DNA of 64,000 nucleotides, from the NCBI GenBank assembly GCA_964607515.1, contig CAZSKU010000007.1:1-64000 (forward strand). The letters run 5' to 3'. Within the stretch, counting starts at the first letter, position 1. Every line of letters begins with the position of its first letter. Below are positions 15,707-24,861 of the stretch, one piece after another. Under the pieces are notes generated by a model. That model saw only the letters and a program-made list of their open reading frames with translations, made no database searches and was not told the DNA's origin. The translations under genes and the position numbers were made by a program. The DNA comes from UBA6080 sp964607515. GTDB lineage: Bacteria; Fermentibacterota; Fermentibacteria; Fermentibacterales; JCC-6.

Positions 15707-15782
15707 GGCGGGTGTCTACCCCTGAATGGACCGTCTGCTATAATATGAGGCTATCATACGTTTCAACACATACGGGAGGGCC
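15707..15782. promoter_or_regulatory. Divergent promoter region
   Basis: The short AT-rich interval between the lipoprotein operon (minus) and the S41-like gene (plus) has TATAAT at 15739-15744 for the plus strand and, on the minus strand, TTGAAA with a TATTAT box about 15 bases later. Either reading is approximate. Confidence 0.4.
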
Positions 15783-16835
15783 ATGGAAAAACCTTTTCGC
15801 CTCCTCATCCTGCCGGCCGCCGCGGCCGTTGCCGCCATGGTGGCGTGTTCCCTGTCGTCGCCCTACTCCGTGGGAGAACCGGATCCCCTTTTCTCGGAGT
15901 TCACACTGGCCTGGGACCTCCTGAACGCCAACTACTCCTCGTTCATCCTCAGGCCCGGCCTGGACTGGGACCAGGCTTTCGCGGCCAGAAGGGAACAGGC
16001 CCTGTCCCTTCAGAGCCGCGAGGACATGCTGGGGCTGGTGGCCGGAATGCTGGAGGAGATCGGTGACGGGCAGGTGCTCCTGGAAACCTCCGCGGGAACC
16101 GTCAGACCCTTCGATCCCGGCTACTTCGAGAACTTCCACCAGGAAACATGGCAGGCCTACATGGACCAGTGGGGTTTTCAGTACTACGAGAACTCCGGTT
16201 TCGGATGGGCCTTCGCCTCGCCGGACAACTCGGTGGGATACCTTTTCATCCCCGGAATGAGCGTCTACGAGTACGACTGGATCGAGTTTCTCACCATGAC
16301 CGTGATGCTCCAGAACTGCTCCGGAATCATCCTGGACCTGCGGGCATGCAGCGGCGTCGGCGACTACATCAACGCCTACAGCACCTCCGGGCGCTTCGTT
16401 CATGAGGGGGGGCACACCGCCTTCTACAGGCAGTTCAGAACCGGCCCCGGACGGTACGACATGGAGGAGCCGAAACCGGTGTTGGTCACCAAGAACGGAA
16501 GCTGGCAGTTCAGCGTGCCCATCGCGGTGCTCACGGGCCGGGGCACCGACGGCGCCGGGGAGATCATGGCCCTGATCACCGCCACCCAGCCCAACGTGGC
16601 GCTGATGGGGGACGCCACCTTCGGGGCGCCGGACATCGGCATGCCCTTCCTCCTCAACGAGGAGGATTTCACCAGGCTGTGGATTCCGGGCTTCGTGATC
16701 TACGACCCGGACTTGAACCCTGTCTCGGGTGTGGGCATCCAGCCGGACATCCCGGTGGAATGCTATCCGTCGGACTTCCAGGCCGGAGTGGATCCGGTGC
16801 TGGACGCCGCCGTGGAGTACCTTTCCTTCAGATAG
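15783..16835 (+). CDS. S41-peptidase-like lipoprotein lacking the catalytic serine
   Basis: A 350-residue protein beginning with a signal sequence and a plausible lipobox (MVAC, Cys22). The fold resembles the S41/IRBP type carboxy-terminal protease family: helical N-terminal segment, VGYLFIPGM strand, GIILDLRACSGVGDYINAYST and PIAVLTGRGTDGAGEIMALI. Active S41 enzymes have Thr-x-Ser-Ala-x-Glu in the last motif; here it reads TDGAGE, so the nucleophile is Gly. No PDZ domain is seen. Probably an envelope pseudo-protease with a binding role. Its 3' end overlaps the opposite TonB receptor gene by 8 bases. Confidence 0.75.
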   Translation: MEKPFRLLILPAAAAVAAMVACSLSSPYSVGEPDPLFSEFTLAWDLLNANYSSFILRPGLDWDQAFAARREQALSLQSREDMLGLVAGMLEEIGDGQVLLETSAGTVRPFDPGYFENFHQETWQAYMDQWGFQYYENSGFGWAFASPDNSVGYLFIPGMSVYEYDWIEFLTMTVMLQNCSGIILDLRACSGVGDYINAYSTSGRFVHEGGHTAFYRQFRTGPGRYDMEEPKPVLVTKNGSWQFSVPIAVLTGRGTDGAGEIMALITATQPNVALMGDATFGAPDIGMPFLLNEEDFTRLWIPGFVIYDPDLNPVSGVGIQPDIPVECYPSDFQAGVDPVLDAAVEYLSFR

Positions 16836-19464
16836 CCAGCGAGGCCGACAACAGGAACATCCGCGAGGGAGACCACGCCCTTGGGTTTCCCATCTCCCCG
16901 CCGGGGTCGCCGGTGTTCCTGAACAGGGCGCCGTCGTAGATCCTGTAGACGTTCCTCCGGTTGAACAGGTTCTGCACCGAAAGCTCCAACTCCGCCTCCA
17001 GGTTCCCCAGCGGTATCCTCCGGGCCGCCCGGAAGTCGGTCTGCATGGTGAAGGGGTACCTTTCTGAGTTAAGAACCACCAGTTCCTCGCCGGTCGGGGG
17101 GAGGGTGTAGGGCAGGCCGCTGCCGTAGTTCCAGGTCAGGGAGATGCTGGAGTTCTCGAAAGGTCTGAATTCCCCGATGGAGGGGCCGTCCCCGGGAAAG
17201 CCCGTCAGTTCCACCGAGGCCCCGGCGGTGTGCATCTGGTCCCAGTCCAGGTAGTTGTCTTCGTTGGAGAAGAGGTAGACCCCCTCCTGGGAGTAGTTGT
17301 ACGGGTCGAAGGGAGTGGAGAACCTTCCCTTGGCGATGCCCATGCTGTAGGTGAGGTAGCCGGACAGGGTGCCGCCCTGGCCCCGGGACACCGTGACTTC
17401 CACGCCCCGGGCCATTCCGTGGCTGTCGTCGTTCTCGAACCTGTAGTACGCCCCCTCGAGGTGCTGTTCGGTGCTGACCAGACCGGTGATGTCCTTGTAG
17501 TACAGAGCCAGGGAGAGTTCCGTGTTCTCCGCCAGTGCGTAGCGGGTGCCGGCCTCGAAGGCCTGGGTGCGCTCCGCGTCCAGGTCGGGATTGCCCGTGA
17601 TGGCCCGGCCCTGGGCGAAGTTGTATGAGCTTTCCAGGAACAGGTGGCTCAGGGGGGGCATCTGGAAGTAGTGGCCGAAGGTGGTGAAGAACACGGATCG
17701 CTCCCCGAAGGGCACGGAGAGCCCCACCCTGGGGCTCAGCTGCCACTTGGGCTCCACGTCCACCACGGTTCCCGCATCCTGGGAGAACATGGTTGTGTTG
17801 GGATCGAACCCGTCCAGCCGGAGCCCCGCGGTGGCCACCACTCCGCCGGAAAGCCGGAGGTTCCCCTGGAAGAAGCCCGCCATGGAGTAGGGGCGCGCGT
17901 CCCACCGGGCCACGTAGACGCTTCCGTACTGCAGGGCGTACACGTTGAACTCGTACAGGTCGTAGGCGCTGGCGCTGACTCCGGACCTGAACCAGAAGCG
18001 GCTGGTGGGGTGGCTGTCCATGTCGAACTTCACCGTGTTCACGTCCGCCCGGCTGTCCAGCCAAACATTAGGGTGGGCGCCGGTGTGGAAGAAACCCAGG
18101 GAGTCAGCCAGCCGCGCCTCGGGCACGTACTGGGTGAGCCAGTAGCTCGGGGGCATTCCCTCGCCCACGAAGCCGCCGCCCTGCTGACGGATCCTCTGCC
18201 AGTCCATGAACCTTCTGGAACTCAGCGTCAGCCTCAGGTCCGTGACGTCGCTCACCAGCCGGTTCACGGTGCCGCTGAATCCGACGTTCTCGGAAAACCT
18301 CACTGGAAGGGCGAAGTCCTGGCTGCGACCTGGGTAGGGGATGCCTTTGATGTAACCCGGCAGGTGGTACCGTGACCAGGCCCACTCGTTCCATCCCCTC
18401 TCGGCGTAGGAGTAGAGCCCCGACAGCGAGATTCCCGTCCTGGGGTCGGGCCTGAAGGCGACCTTGAGGATTCCGGAGCCGTCCGACTGGAAGTTGTTCT
18501 CCCAGAAACCCCGGCTGTCCGTGGTGTCCCGGCCGCTGACGTTGGCCCTTCCGGAGAAGCTGAAGGTGGTGGTCCCGGGCAGGCTTACCCCCATGGCGGG
18601 CAGAAGGGAGGTGGTGAAGGGCTCCGGCCCGGACAGCTTCACCTCGGCGATGCGGCATCCCAGCCGGCTCGGGTCGGTGTCGGTCTGCTCCATGTAGACC
18701 CGCTGGCCCTGGTCGGTGGATGTTCCGGATATTCCCCCCACGGCTCCGGTGACCGAGGCGTGGTACTCCTCGGAGCCCTCGTCGCCCACCAGGTTCACCA
18801 CCCCGGACATGGCGTTCCCGTACTCGGCGCTGAGGCCCCCGGTCATGATGGCCGCCCCGGAGATCGAGCCAAGGGGGATTCCGGCGCTGAACGTGTTGCT
18901 CATCGGGGAGCGCATGGACACACCGTCCAGCATGTAGTCAACTTCGCCGGTGCGCCCTCCCCGGACATGGATGCCCGCGGACCCCGCCACCACCCCGGGC
19001 TTGGCGGCAAGGATGTCTATGATGCTTCCGGTGGGAGCTGTCCGGAGTTCCTCGGGATCAATGATGTGAAGGGTGGCCGGCAGGTCGTGAAGGATGCTGC
19101 TGCGGGTCTGAACCACCCTGATCACGGTATTCCCGGCGGGATCTATGCCCAGCCGGAAGTCCACTCTGGACACCTGGTCCGCCACCACGCCAACCCCTTC
19201 GGCGACCCGGGTCTCCAGCCCCACCATCCTGGCCATCACGGTGTATACGCCCGGCTCCAGCGAAATGATCGCATAGTCGCCGTTTCCGTCGGTCATGGCC
19301 CCGTAGGGGGTTCCTTCCGCCATCACCGAGGCCCCCACCACGGGGGATCCGTCGGAATCGGTCACCCGGCCGGTGATGGTCCCGGTGACCCCGGCCGCGG
19401 ATAACCCGGCCAGGAACAGGCAGACCGCAACGAACATCGGTAAACCGGACCGGTGGACTCTCAT
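16828..19464 (-). CDS. TonB-dependent receptor with N-terminal carboxypeptidase-regulatory-like domain
   Basis: An 878-residue outer-membrane receptor. Signal peptide (1-23), a carboxypeptidase-D-like regulatory Ig domain (~25-110: TGTITGRVTDSDGSPVVGASVM...YGAMTDGNGDYAIISLEPGVY), plug domain (~130-240, PGVVAGSAGIHVRGGRTGEVDYMLDGV), then a long barrel ending ...SASLAI. This is the SusC-like layout, but no SusD partner is beside it, so the substrate cannot be named. Start ATG 19464 chosen for a clean signal peptide. The gene overlaps the 3' end of the pseudo-S41 gene. Confidence 0.93.
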   Translation of the reverse strand: MRVHRSGLPMFVAVCLFLAGLSAAGVTGTITGRVTDSDGSPVVGASVMAEGTPYGAMTDGNGDYAIISLEPGVYTVMARMVGLETRVAEGVGVVADQVSRVDFRLGIDPAGNTVIRVVQTRSSILHDLPATLHIIDPEELRTAPTGSIIDILAAKPGVVAGSAGIHVRGGRTGEVDYMLDGVSMRSPMSNTFSAGIPLGSISGAAIMTGGLSAEYGNAMSGVVNLVGDEGSEEYHASVTGAVGGISGTSTDQGQRVYMEQTDTDPSRLGCRIAEVKLSGPEPFTTSLLPAMGVSLPGTTTFSFSGRANVSGRDTTDSRGFWENNFQSDGSGILKVAFRPDPRTGISLSGLYSYAERGWNEWAWSRYHLPGYIKGIPYPGRSQDFALPVRFSENVGFSGTVNRLVSDVTDLRLTLSSRRFMDWQRIRQQGGGFVGEGMPPSYWLTQYVPEARLADSLGFFHTGAHPNVWLDSRADVNTVKFDMDSHPTSRFWFRSGVSASAYDLYEFNVYALQYGSVYVARWDARPYSMAGFFQGNLRLSGGVVATAGLRLDGFDPNTTMFSQDAGTVVDVEPKWQLSPRVGLSVPFGERSVFFTTFGHYFQMPPLSHLFLESSYNFAQGRAITGNPDLDAERTQAFEAGTRYALAENTELSLALYYKDITGLVSTEQHLEGAYYRFENDDSHGMARGVEVTVSRGQGGTLSGYLTYSMGIAKGRFSTPFDPYNYSQEGVYLFSNEDNYLDWDQMHTAGASVELTGFPGDGPSIGEFRPFENSSISLTWNYGSGLPYTLPPTGEELVVLNSERYPFTMQTDFRAARRIPLGNLEAELELSVQNLFNRRNVYRIYDGALFRNTGDPGGEMGNPRAWSPSRMFLLSASLAI

Positions 19465-19514
19465 CGGGGATCCCTTCGTTTCTGTTCCGCTGCGTTTCGG
19501 GGCGGATACGGGTG

Positions 19515-19545
19515 ATAATAGAATGCGCCCAACCTTCCAGGTCAA
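19515..19545 (-). promoter_or_regulatory. Promoter of the TonB receptor gene
   Basis: Minus-strand TTGACC (19545-19540) is followed 17 bases later by TCTATT (19 bases for TATTAT, 19520-19515), about 55 bases before ATG 19464. Confidence 0.5.
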
Positions 19546-19632
19546 TAAAGCGCGCCTCTGGCGATGTTTCCCGTATTGGGGTATTTTCCGGACGACCCGT
19601 CGGCAGGACCCTTCCACCCCCGGAACGGCAGG

Positions 19633-20913
19633 ATGATGGATCTCAGGGCTACGTTGGATCTCCGGAGCAAGATACTGAAGGTGGGCGCTCCGGCCCTGGT
19701 GAGCCGCGGCACCATGGCGGTCTGGGGCGTGCTGCACATCTTCATCATAAGGACCATTCCCGAGGACGCCTTCGCGGCGTACGCCGTGGCCCGCACCTTC
19801 GAGACCTTCGGGGTTCTCATCGGCGGAGGCTTCATCCAGCAGGCCATACTGAAGATGGCCTCGGAGGGGGAGGGGCGCCGGGAGCACGAACTGGCCAACG
19901 CCGGGGTTTTCCTCACCCTGCTGCTGGCGGTTCTCGCGGGGCTTCTACTGCTCGGGCTGGGAGGGGTGGCGGACCGGTTCTACAGCGGCCTCGACCTCTC
20001 CGGCCTTCCGGCGCTGCTGGCGGGGGTGGTTCTCACCGGCGCCCTGGGAGGGGTGCCCAGGGCTCTGCTTATAACACGGCAGAGGACCCGGGACGTGATG
20101 TTCACGGATCTGCTCCAGTTCACCGTCCGGGGGGCCATCATCGGAATCCTCATTCTAACGGGCGACCTGAGGAGCGGCCACCAGATCTTCACGGCCACGA
20201 TCATCGCCAACCTGTGCTCCTTCGCCCTGAGTCTGGCTCTCTCGGGCAGGTTCAGCTACAGTGACGCCACCCTGAGGAAACACAGGGTGACCGAGGTGAT
20301 GAACTTCTCACTGATCTGCCTGGGCACCGCCACCGCCAACTACATCTACACCAGCACCGACATCATGATGCTGGGCAAGATCGCGCCGGGCGACGTGGCC
20401 GCCTACGGCGCGGCCAGATCCCTTTCCGGGGTTTTCGCCATGGTGAACGCCGCGGCGAACATGGTGCTGCTTCCGCTGTTCTCCCGGATGTGGAGGCAGG
20501 GGCAGAGAAACCTCATCGTCGGCCGGGCCTGGAGCAGCGTGCTTATCGCCGAACTGATACTGCTGCCGGCCTTCGCCGCGCTGACCTTCTTCCCCGCCCG
20601 GGTTCTCGACATCGTCTACAGCGGCAGATACACCGACAGCTGGCCGGTGACCATGCTCCTGGGAGCGCTCATCATCGTGAGGCCCGTGGGAAGCTACTTC
20701 TCCACGGCGGCCCTGGCGGTGGGCAGGCCCCAGTTCTCCCTTTACAGCGTGCTTATTTCCTCGGCGGTGAACGTGGGCCTGAACTTCCTGCTTATTCACG
20801 AGTACGGGGGGCTGGGAGCCGCGGCGGCCACGGGAGTCGCCCTGACCCTGAGCACCGTGTGGATCGTCTGGAAGACCACCCGGTTCATCCGGGCCCGGGA
20901 GGTGCCGGAGTGA
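19633..20913 (+). CDS. Polysaccharide flippase (MOP/Wzx-type)
   Basis: A 426-residue membrane protein with 12 or so hydrophobic spans. Features of the MOP superfamily of lipid-linked oligosaccharide flippases: RGTMAVWGVLHIFIIRTIPEDAFAAYAVARTF near the start and NYIYTSTDIMMLGKIAPGDVAAYGAARSLSG in the middle. Start placed at ATG 19633 (two adjacent ATGs); upstream frame residues look non-coding. First of three co-directional genes with two glycosyltransferases, with a 4-base GTGA overlap to the next. Moves lipid-linked glycan repeat units across the inner membrane by family. Confidence 0.87.
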   Translation: MMDLRATLDLRSKILKVGAPALVSRGTMAVWGVLHIFIIRTIPEDAFAAYAVARTFETFGVLIGGGFIQQAILKMASEGEGRREHELANAGVFLTLLLAVLAGLLLLGLGGVADRFYSGLDLSGLPALLAGVVLTGALGGVPRALLITRQRTRDVMFTDLLQFTVRGAIIGILILTGDLRSGHQIFTATIIANLCSFALSLALSGRFSYSDATLRKHRVTEVMNFSLICLGTATANYIYTSTDIMMLGKIAPGDVAAYGAARSLSGVFAMVNAAANMVLLPLFSRMWRQGQRNLIVGRAWSSVLIAELILLPAFAALTFFPARVLDIVYSGRYTDSWPVTMLLGALIIVRPVGSYFSTAALAVGRPQFSLYSVLISSAVNVGLNFLLIHEYGGLGAAAATGVALTLSTVWIVWKTTRFIRAREVPE

Positions 20914-22169
20914 ACCGCCGGGTGTGCATGGTGGTTAAGAACCAGCTCTGGAACGACGCCAGGGTGAAGAAGGAGGCCCTGGCCCTGTCGGGGGCCGGAT
21001 GGTCCGTGACCATCCTGGCATTTCCCGAGGATGGGGCTCCCGAGCGGGAAACCTGGAACGGCATCGAAGTGGTCAGGGTTCCCCGGTCGGGAAGGCTCAG
21101 GGCTTCTGTGAGGAAGGTTCTTGACACGGGGGCGGCCCGTCCCGGCTTCTGGAGCAGGCTCCGGCGACACCCCCTGAAGAAGTCAGTGGGGAACCTCTTC
21201 CATTCCGTCCTCTACCAGAGACGCCTTCTGGCACTGGCTCTGAAGACAGGCGCAGACGTCTTCCACGCCCACGACCTGGACGCCCTGGCGGTGTGCGCCG
21301 CGGCGGCATGGCTCCGCCGGGCCCGGCTGGTGTACGATTCCCACGAACTCTGGCTTCACAGCACCCGGCACCTGGAGGGAACGGACCGGCTGTTCATGTT
21401 CCTGGAGAGACTCGCGGAGAAGACCCTGGCCCCCCGGGCCGACGCGGTGATAGCGGTTACCCCGGGCAGAGCCCGGAAGATGGAGCGGATGTACCCCTCC
21501 GTGAGCCCCGTGGTGGTGGCGAACTATCCGCCGGAGGCCGCCCCGGAACCGAGCGATCCCACCCTCAGGAAGGCCCTGGGGGCGGGGGAGGGGGATTTTC
21601 TTTTCCTCTACCAGGGGGTGATCTGTCCGCACAGGGGGCTGGAACAGCTGGCTGACGCCTCCGCCATGCTGGAGGGTTCTCCCGCCACGGTGGCGGTGCT
21701 GGGGCACGACGCCGGGGGAGGGGCCCTGCGGGCGTACGCCGGAAAGCTGGGCCCCGGGGCGAGGATCGTCTTCCACCCGCCGGTGAAGTCCGAGGAACTG
21801 CACCGTTACACCGCCTCGGCGGACGCCGGGCTGGTTCTCCTCCAGGGTAGTTGCCTGAACCACATTCTCTCCCTGCCCAACAAGCTCTTCGAATACATGA
21901 TGGCCGGGATTCCGGTGCTGGCCTGCGACCTTCCGGAGATAGCCAGAGTTATCAGGAAGCACGGCTGCGGATTTATCGTGGACCCGGCGGACCCTGAGGC
22001 CGTTGCCCGGGCCATGAGGGACATGGCCGCCGACCCCGGGGAGGCCCGGAGGATGGGGGAGAGGGGCAGGGCGGCGGCCCTTTCCCACTACACATGGGAC
22101 GTATCCGCCCGGGGGCTTCTCTACCTCTACTCCAGGCTCGACCGGGGGAGGAAGGAGCGGCGGAAGTGA
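20910..22169 (+). CDS. Glycosyltransferase family 4 (GT-B)
   Basis: A 419-residue enzyme with GT-B fold: N-terminal acceptor domain (VCMVVKNQLWNDARVKKEALAL, VFHAHDLDALA, LVYDSHE) and C-terminal GT4 nucleotide-sugar domain (LYQGVICPHRGLEQL, LSLPNKLFEYMMAGIPVLACDLPEIARVI, GEAR at the end), including the E-x7-type motif region. Start GTG 20910 has GGGAGG 7 bases upstream and overlaps the flippase stop. Transfers a sugar in assembly of a surface polysaccharide; donor and acceptor unknown. Confidence 0.9.
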   Translation: MNRRVCMVVKNQLWNDARVKKEALALSGAGWSVTILAFPEDGAPERETWNGIEVVRVPRSGRLRASVRKVLDTGAARPGFWSRLRRHPLKKSVGNLFHSVLYQRRLLALALKTGADVFHAHDLDALAVCAAAAWLRRARLVYDSHELWLHSTRHLEGTDRLFMFLERLAEKTLAPRADAVIAVTPGRARKMERMYPSVSPVVVANYPPEAAPEPSDPTLRKALGAGEGDFLFLYQGVICPHRGLEQLADASAMLEGSPATVAVLGHDAGGGALRAYAGKLGPGARIVFHPPVKSEELHRYTASADAGLVLLQGSCLNHILSLPNKLFEYMMAGIPVLACDLPEIARVIRKHGCGFIVDPADPEAVARAMRDMAADPGEARRMGERGRAAALSHYTWDVSARGLLYLYSRLDRGRKERRK

Positions 22170-23719
22170 AGACGGTGTACATCGCCTACACTTTCCCTCC
22201 CAAGTCCACCGGTTCGGCCCCCATGAACCTGCGGGTCACGAGGCTTCTGGTGGACTCGGGAGTGGAGCCCACGGTGATCACCCCCCGGAATCCCGGCGGG
22301 CTGCCCCGGGACCTTTCCCTGGAGGAGATGTTGCCGGAGGAGGTCAGGGTGGTCAGGCGGGGCGGCTCCGGACTCAGTCATGCCGGGCTTGTGCCGGCGT
22401 CGGTCCGCAGAGTAGGAGGAAAGCTCCTGAGAAGGCTTATCTACATCACATACGCCTTTCCTCCCGTATCCACCGGTTCCGCGGCCAGGCACATCAAGGT
22501 CACCCGGCTCCTGGTCCGGATGGGCTGGACTCCGACGGTGATCACCCCCCGGAATCCCGGCGGGCTGCCCCGGGACCTTTCCCTGGAGGAGATGTTGCCG
22601 GAGGAAGTCAGGGTGGTCAGGAAGGGCCGGGCCGGAGGGGGAGGCAACGGCGGGGAGAAGGGTGAAGGCAGGCCATCGCGCCTGCGGGGAGCGCTGCGGC
22701 GTTTTGTCCTGGAAACCCTGATCCAGCCCGACCGGTTCGCCGTATGGGTGCCCTGCGCGGTGGACGCCGCCATGAAGGAGGCTCGGGCGACCCCTACGGA
22801 CCTGATCATCACCCTGGGGCCTCCCCACTCGGTGCACCTGGCGGGGATGATCTGCTCGGTTCTCCTGAAGAAGCCGTGGGTAGCCTATTTCGGCGACCTG
22901 TGGCTGCTGGACGGGAACGTGGACTGGGCTTCGGCGTCACCGGCTCGGAGGTTCTGGAACCGGCTTCTGGAGAGGTGGGTGGTGAAACGAGCCCATGGGA
23001 TCATCACCACCACGGAGGGTTCCTCCGGCTACTTCGCAAAGAGATATCCGGGGATATGCCCCCCGGTGGCCACCCTCTGGAACGGTGTTACCCGGGAGGA
23101 GGCCGCCGCGGCGTGGAATCCCGAACCGCCGCCGACGCTGGCGGGGGAGATGATGATCACATACACCGGATTCTTCATGGGCAACCAGAGCCCGGAGTAC
23201 TTCCTCCGGGGCATGAAGCTTTTTCTTGAGAAATACCCCCTGAGAAGGGTCATGCTGCGAATCGTGGGGGACCTGGGCTCCTACGCGGGGCTGCCCGAGC
23301 GGATGGGCCTGTCCGGGTCCGTGGAACTTCCCGGAAAGGTGCCCTTCCGGGAGGTCGCGGCATGGCAGCGGTCGTCCCACCTTCTGCTGGTCCTTCTGTC
23401 CCCCCAGGACGGCAGCGAACTGAAGAATCCCGCCAAGACCGTGGAGTGCCTGCTGGCCCGGAGACCCGTGCTGGCGGTGGCCGCGGAGGGGGACCTCACC
23501 GGGCTGATCCGGGAGTTGAACGCCGGCTACACCGCCGGACACGATGCGGATTCGGTGTGCGCCGCCCTGGAGTCGGCCTGGGACGAGATGAGCCGGGGGG
23601 AGTTCCGGGTCATCGAGGGCCCCGACGCCCTGAGGGGAACCGTGCTGGACATGGAAGAACGGGGGGAACGGATGGTTCAGTTCCTGGAGGAAACGGCCAG
23701 CCGGTCCGCCAGGGCCTGA
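22166..23719 (+). CDS. Glycosyltransferase (GT4-like) with duplicated N-terminal segment
   Basis: A 517-residue protein. The catalytic part from about residue 88 on is a standard GT-B enzyme (YITYAFPPVSTGSAARH; DLIITLGPPHSVH; WVAYFGDLWLL; TYTGFFMGNQSPEYFLRGM; GELKNPAKTVECLLARRPVLAV region). Before it lies an extra ~88-residue segment (YIAYTFPPKSTGSAPMN...) that repeats residues 88-152, followed by a short linker. Start GTG 22166 (ggagcggcggaa). The extra N-terminus looks like the start of another family member joined in frame. Overlaps the upstream gene by 4 bases and, at its 3' end, the convergent gene by 43 bases. Confidence 0.88.
   Translation: MKTVYIAYTFPPKSTGSAPMNLRVTRLLVDSGVEPTVITPRNPGGLPRDLSLEEMLPEEVRVVRRGGSGLSHAGLVPASVRRVGGKLLRRLIYITYAFPPVSTGSAARHIKVTRLLVRMGWTPTVITPRNPGGLPRDLSLEEMLPEEVRVVRKGRAGGGGNGGEKGEGRPSRLRGALRRFVLETLIQPDRFAVWVPCAVDAAMKEARATPTDLIITLGPPHSVHLAGMICSVLLKKPWVAYFGDLWLLDGNVDWASASPARRFWNRLLERWVVKRAHGIITTTEGSSGYFAKRYPGICPPVATLWNGVTREEAAAAWNPEPPPTLAGEMMITYTGFFMGNQSPEYFLRGMKLFLEKYPLRRVMLRIVGDLGSYAGLPERMGLSGSVELPGKVPFREVAAWQRSSHLLLVLLSPQDGSELKNPAKTVECLLARRPVLAVAAEGDLTGLIRELNAGYTAGHDADSVCAALESAWDEMSRGEFRVIEGPDALRGTVLDMEERGERMVQFLEETASRSARA
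22271..22357 (+). repeat. Intragenic direct repeat, copy 1
   Basis: 87 bases repeated at 22535-22621 with one difference, encoding residues 36-64 (ending in LEEMLPEEVRVV-R). The flanking sequence of the two copies is only moderately similar. Confidence 0.9.
22535..22621 (+). repeat. Intragenic direct repeat, copy 2
   Basis: Second copy, 264 bases (88 codons) downstream and in the same frame; codes for residues 124-152. Confidence 0.9.
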
Positions 23720-24777
23720 ATCACAGCCCCGGTGGACTCCCTCCAGCCGGGGAAACCCCCGGCCCGCTCCAGGGCGCCCCGGGCAAGTTTCAACCGCAGA
23801 TCGGGCTCCGTGAACAGCCGCATCAGGTGCATCCCGGCGGTTTTCCAGTCCCCCGGTTCCGCCAGGAGACCAGACTCGCCGTGGACGACCAGGTCCGGGA
23901 TAGCCCCGGCGGTGGTGGAGATCACGGGAAGCCCGGTGGCCATGGCCTCGGCGATGGCCATTCCGTACCCCTCCCACCGGGAGGGGAGCAGGAACACGTC
24001 GGCGGATTCGTAGGCGGCCCGGAGTTCCCGGTCGCCCAGCCTTCCCTGAAACCGCACCCTTCCTCGGAGCCCGGTGCGTTCCGCCAGGCGCCGGACCTGC
24101 CGGGCGTAATCCGGCTCCAGGTCCTCCCCGCCCACCACCGTAAGCGCCGCCCGGGGGAGCCCGGAGCAGGCCAGGGCCCTGACAGCCTCGAGGACGCCCT
24201 TTCGTTTCTCCAGGTTGCCCACCAGGAGCACGTTTTCGGGTTTTTCCCTGAAGACCGGCCTCTCCGCCGGAGGCACGCAGAGCCCCGGCAGGGCCGTGAC
24301 GATATCGCCGGGTTTTCTGCCCATACCCTCCAGCACCCTTCGGGTGTAGGGGCTGTTGGCCACCAGGAGCCCGGCCCCGGCTACGATCCTTTTCTCGCAC
24401 CAGCGGTGGAGGAGTTTCCTGAAGGGGCTCCGTTCCAGGTGACCCCGGAAGTGGTGGCAGACAAGAACCGCCAGGGAGCCCGCCTGGACGCAGCGGCTCT
24501 GGAGGCCCAGGGTCAGGGGGCTGGTGCCCAGATCCGTCACCAGAACGTCGGGCGAAGCCCCGGCGGCCCTCCAGAGGAGACGTCCCGCGGGGAATCTCAG
24601 CCTTCTGGCGTAGCGGGGGAGGTTTTCCAGGTCGAACCTGGTCACCCGCATGCCCTCCTCCTCCAGGCGCAGGGAAACCTCGAAATCGTACCTGATTCCG
24701 CCGGTGAGCCTCCGGAAGGACCCGGATGGGGAGGTGCTCACGTAGGAAGGCATGAATACGGTGTGCGGCCGGTTCAT
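23677..24777 (-). CDS. Glycosyltransferase family 4
   Basis: A 366-residue GT-B enzyme on the opposite strand. Visible: VFMPSYVSTSPSGSFRRLTGG (N-terminal donor-side loop), LLVGNLEKRKGVLEAVRAL, FLLPSRWEGYGMAIAEAMATGLPVISTTAGAIPDLV (GT4 E-x7-E region) and a C-terminal helix. Start ATG 24777 is preferred over 24813 (the extra residues are not family-like). Its 3' end runs 43 bases into the oppositely oriented neighbour, and its 5' end faces the PerR operon. Likely acts with the flippase group on the same glycan. Confidence 0.9.
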   Translation of the reverse strand: MNRPHTVFMPSYVSTSPSGSFRRLTGGIRYDFEVSLRLEEEGMRVTRFDLENLPRYARRLRFPAGRLLWRAAGASPDVLVTDLGTSPLTLGLQSRCVQAGSLAVLVCHHFRGHLERSPFRKLLHRWCEKRIVAGAGLLVANSPYTRRVLEGMGRKPGDIVTALPGLCVPPAERPVFREKPENVLLVGNLEKRKGVLEAVRALACSGLPRAALTVVGGEDLEPDYARQVRRLAERTGLRGRVRFQGRLGDRELRAAYESADVFLLPSRWEGYGMAIAEAMATGLPVISTTAGAIPDLVVHGESGLLAEPGDWKTAGMHLMRLFTEPDLRLKLARGALERAGGFPGWRESTGAVIQALADRLAVSSRN

Positions 24778-24806
24778 TGGGCAACGATACTCACCGGGGG
24801 CGGGCC

Positions 24807-24838
24807 TTGACAACGGAATAAGATAGGAAATATTCCTA
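24807..24838 (+). promoter_or_regulatory. Promoter with palindromic PerR/Fur-type operator
   Basis: TTGACA (24807-24812) and a -10 region at 24830-24836 (17-18 base spacing) are overlapped by TAGGAA-ATA-TTCCTA (24824-24838), a 6-bp inverted repeat. Its position over the -10 fits repression by the PerR-like product of the first gene. A half-site TTTTTCCTA follows at 24848-24856. Confidence 0.7.
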
Positions 24839-24861
24839 ACAAGTAATTTTTCCTACCAAGC

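Noticed and set aside
16828..19887. Upstream extension of the TonB receptor frame from 19887
   Set aside because: The added ~140 residues lie over the flippase gene on the other strand and lack family character; a signal peptide starts at 19464.
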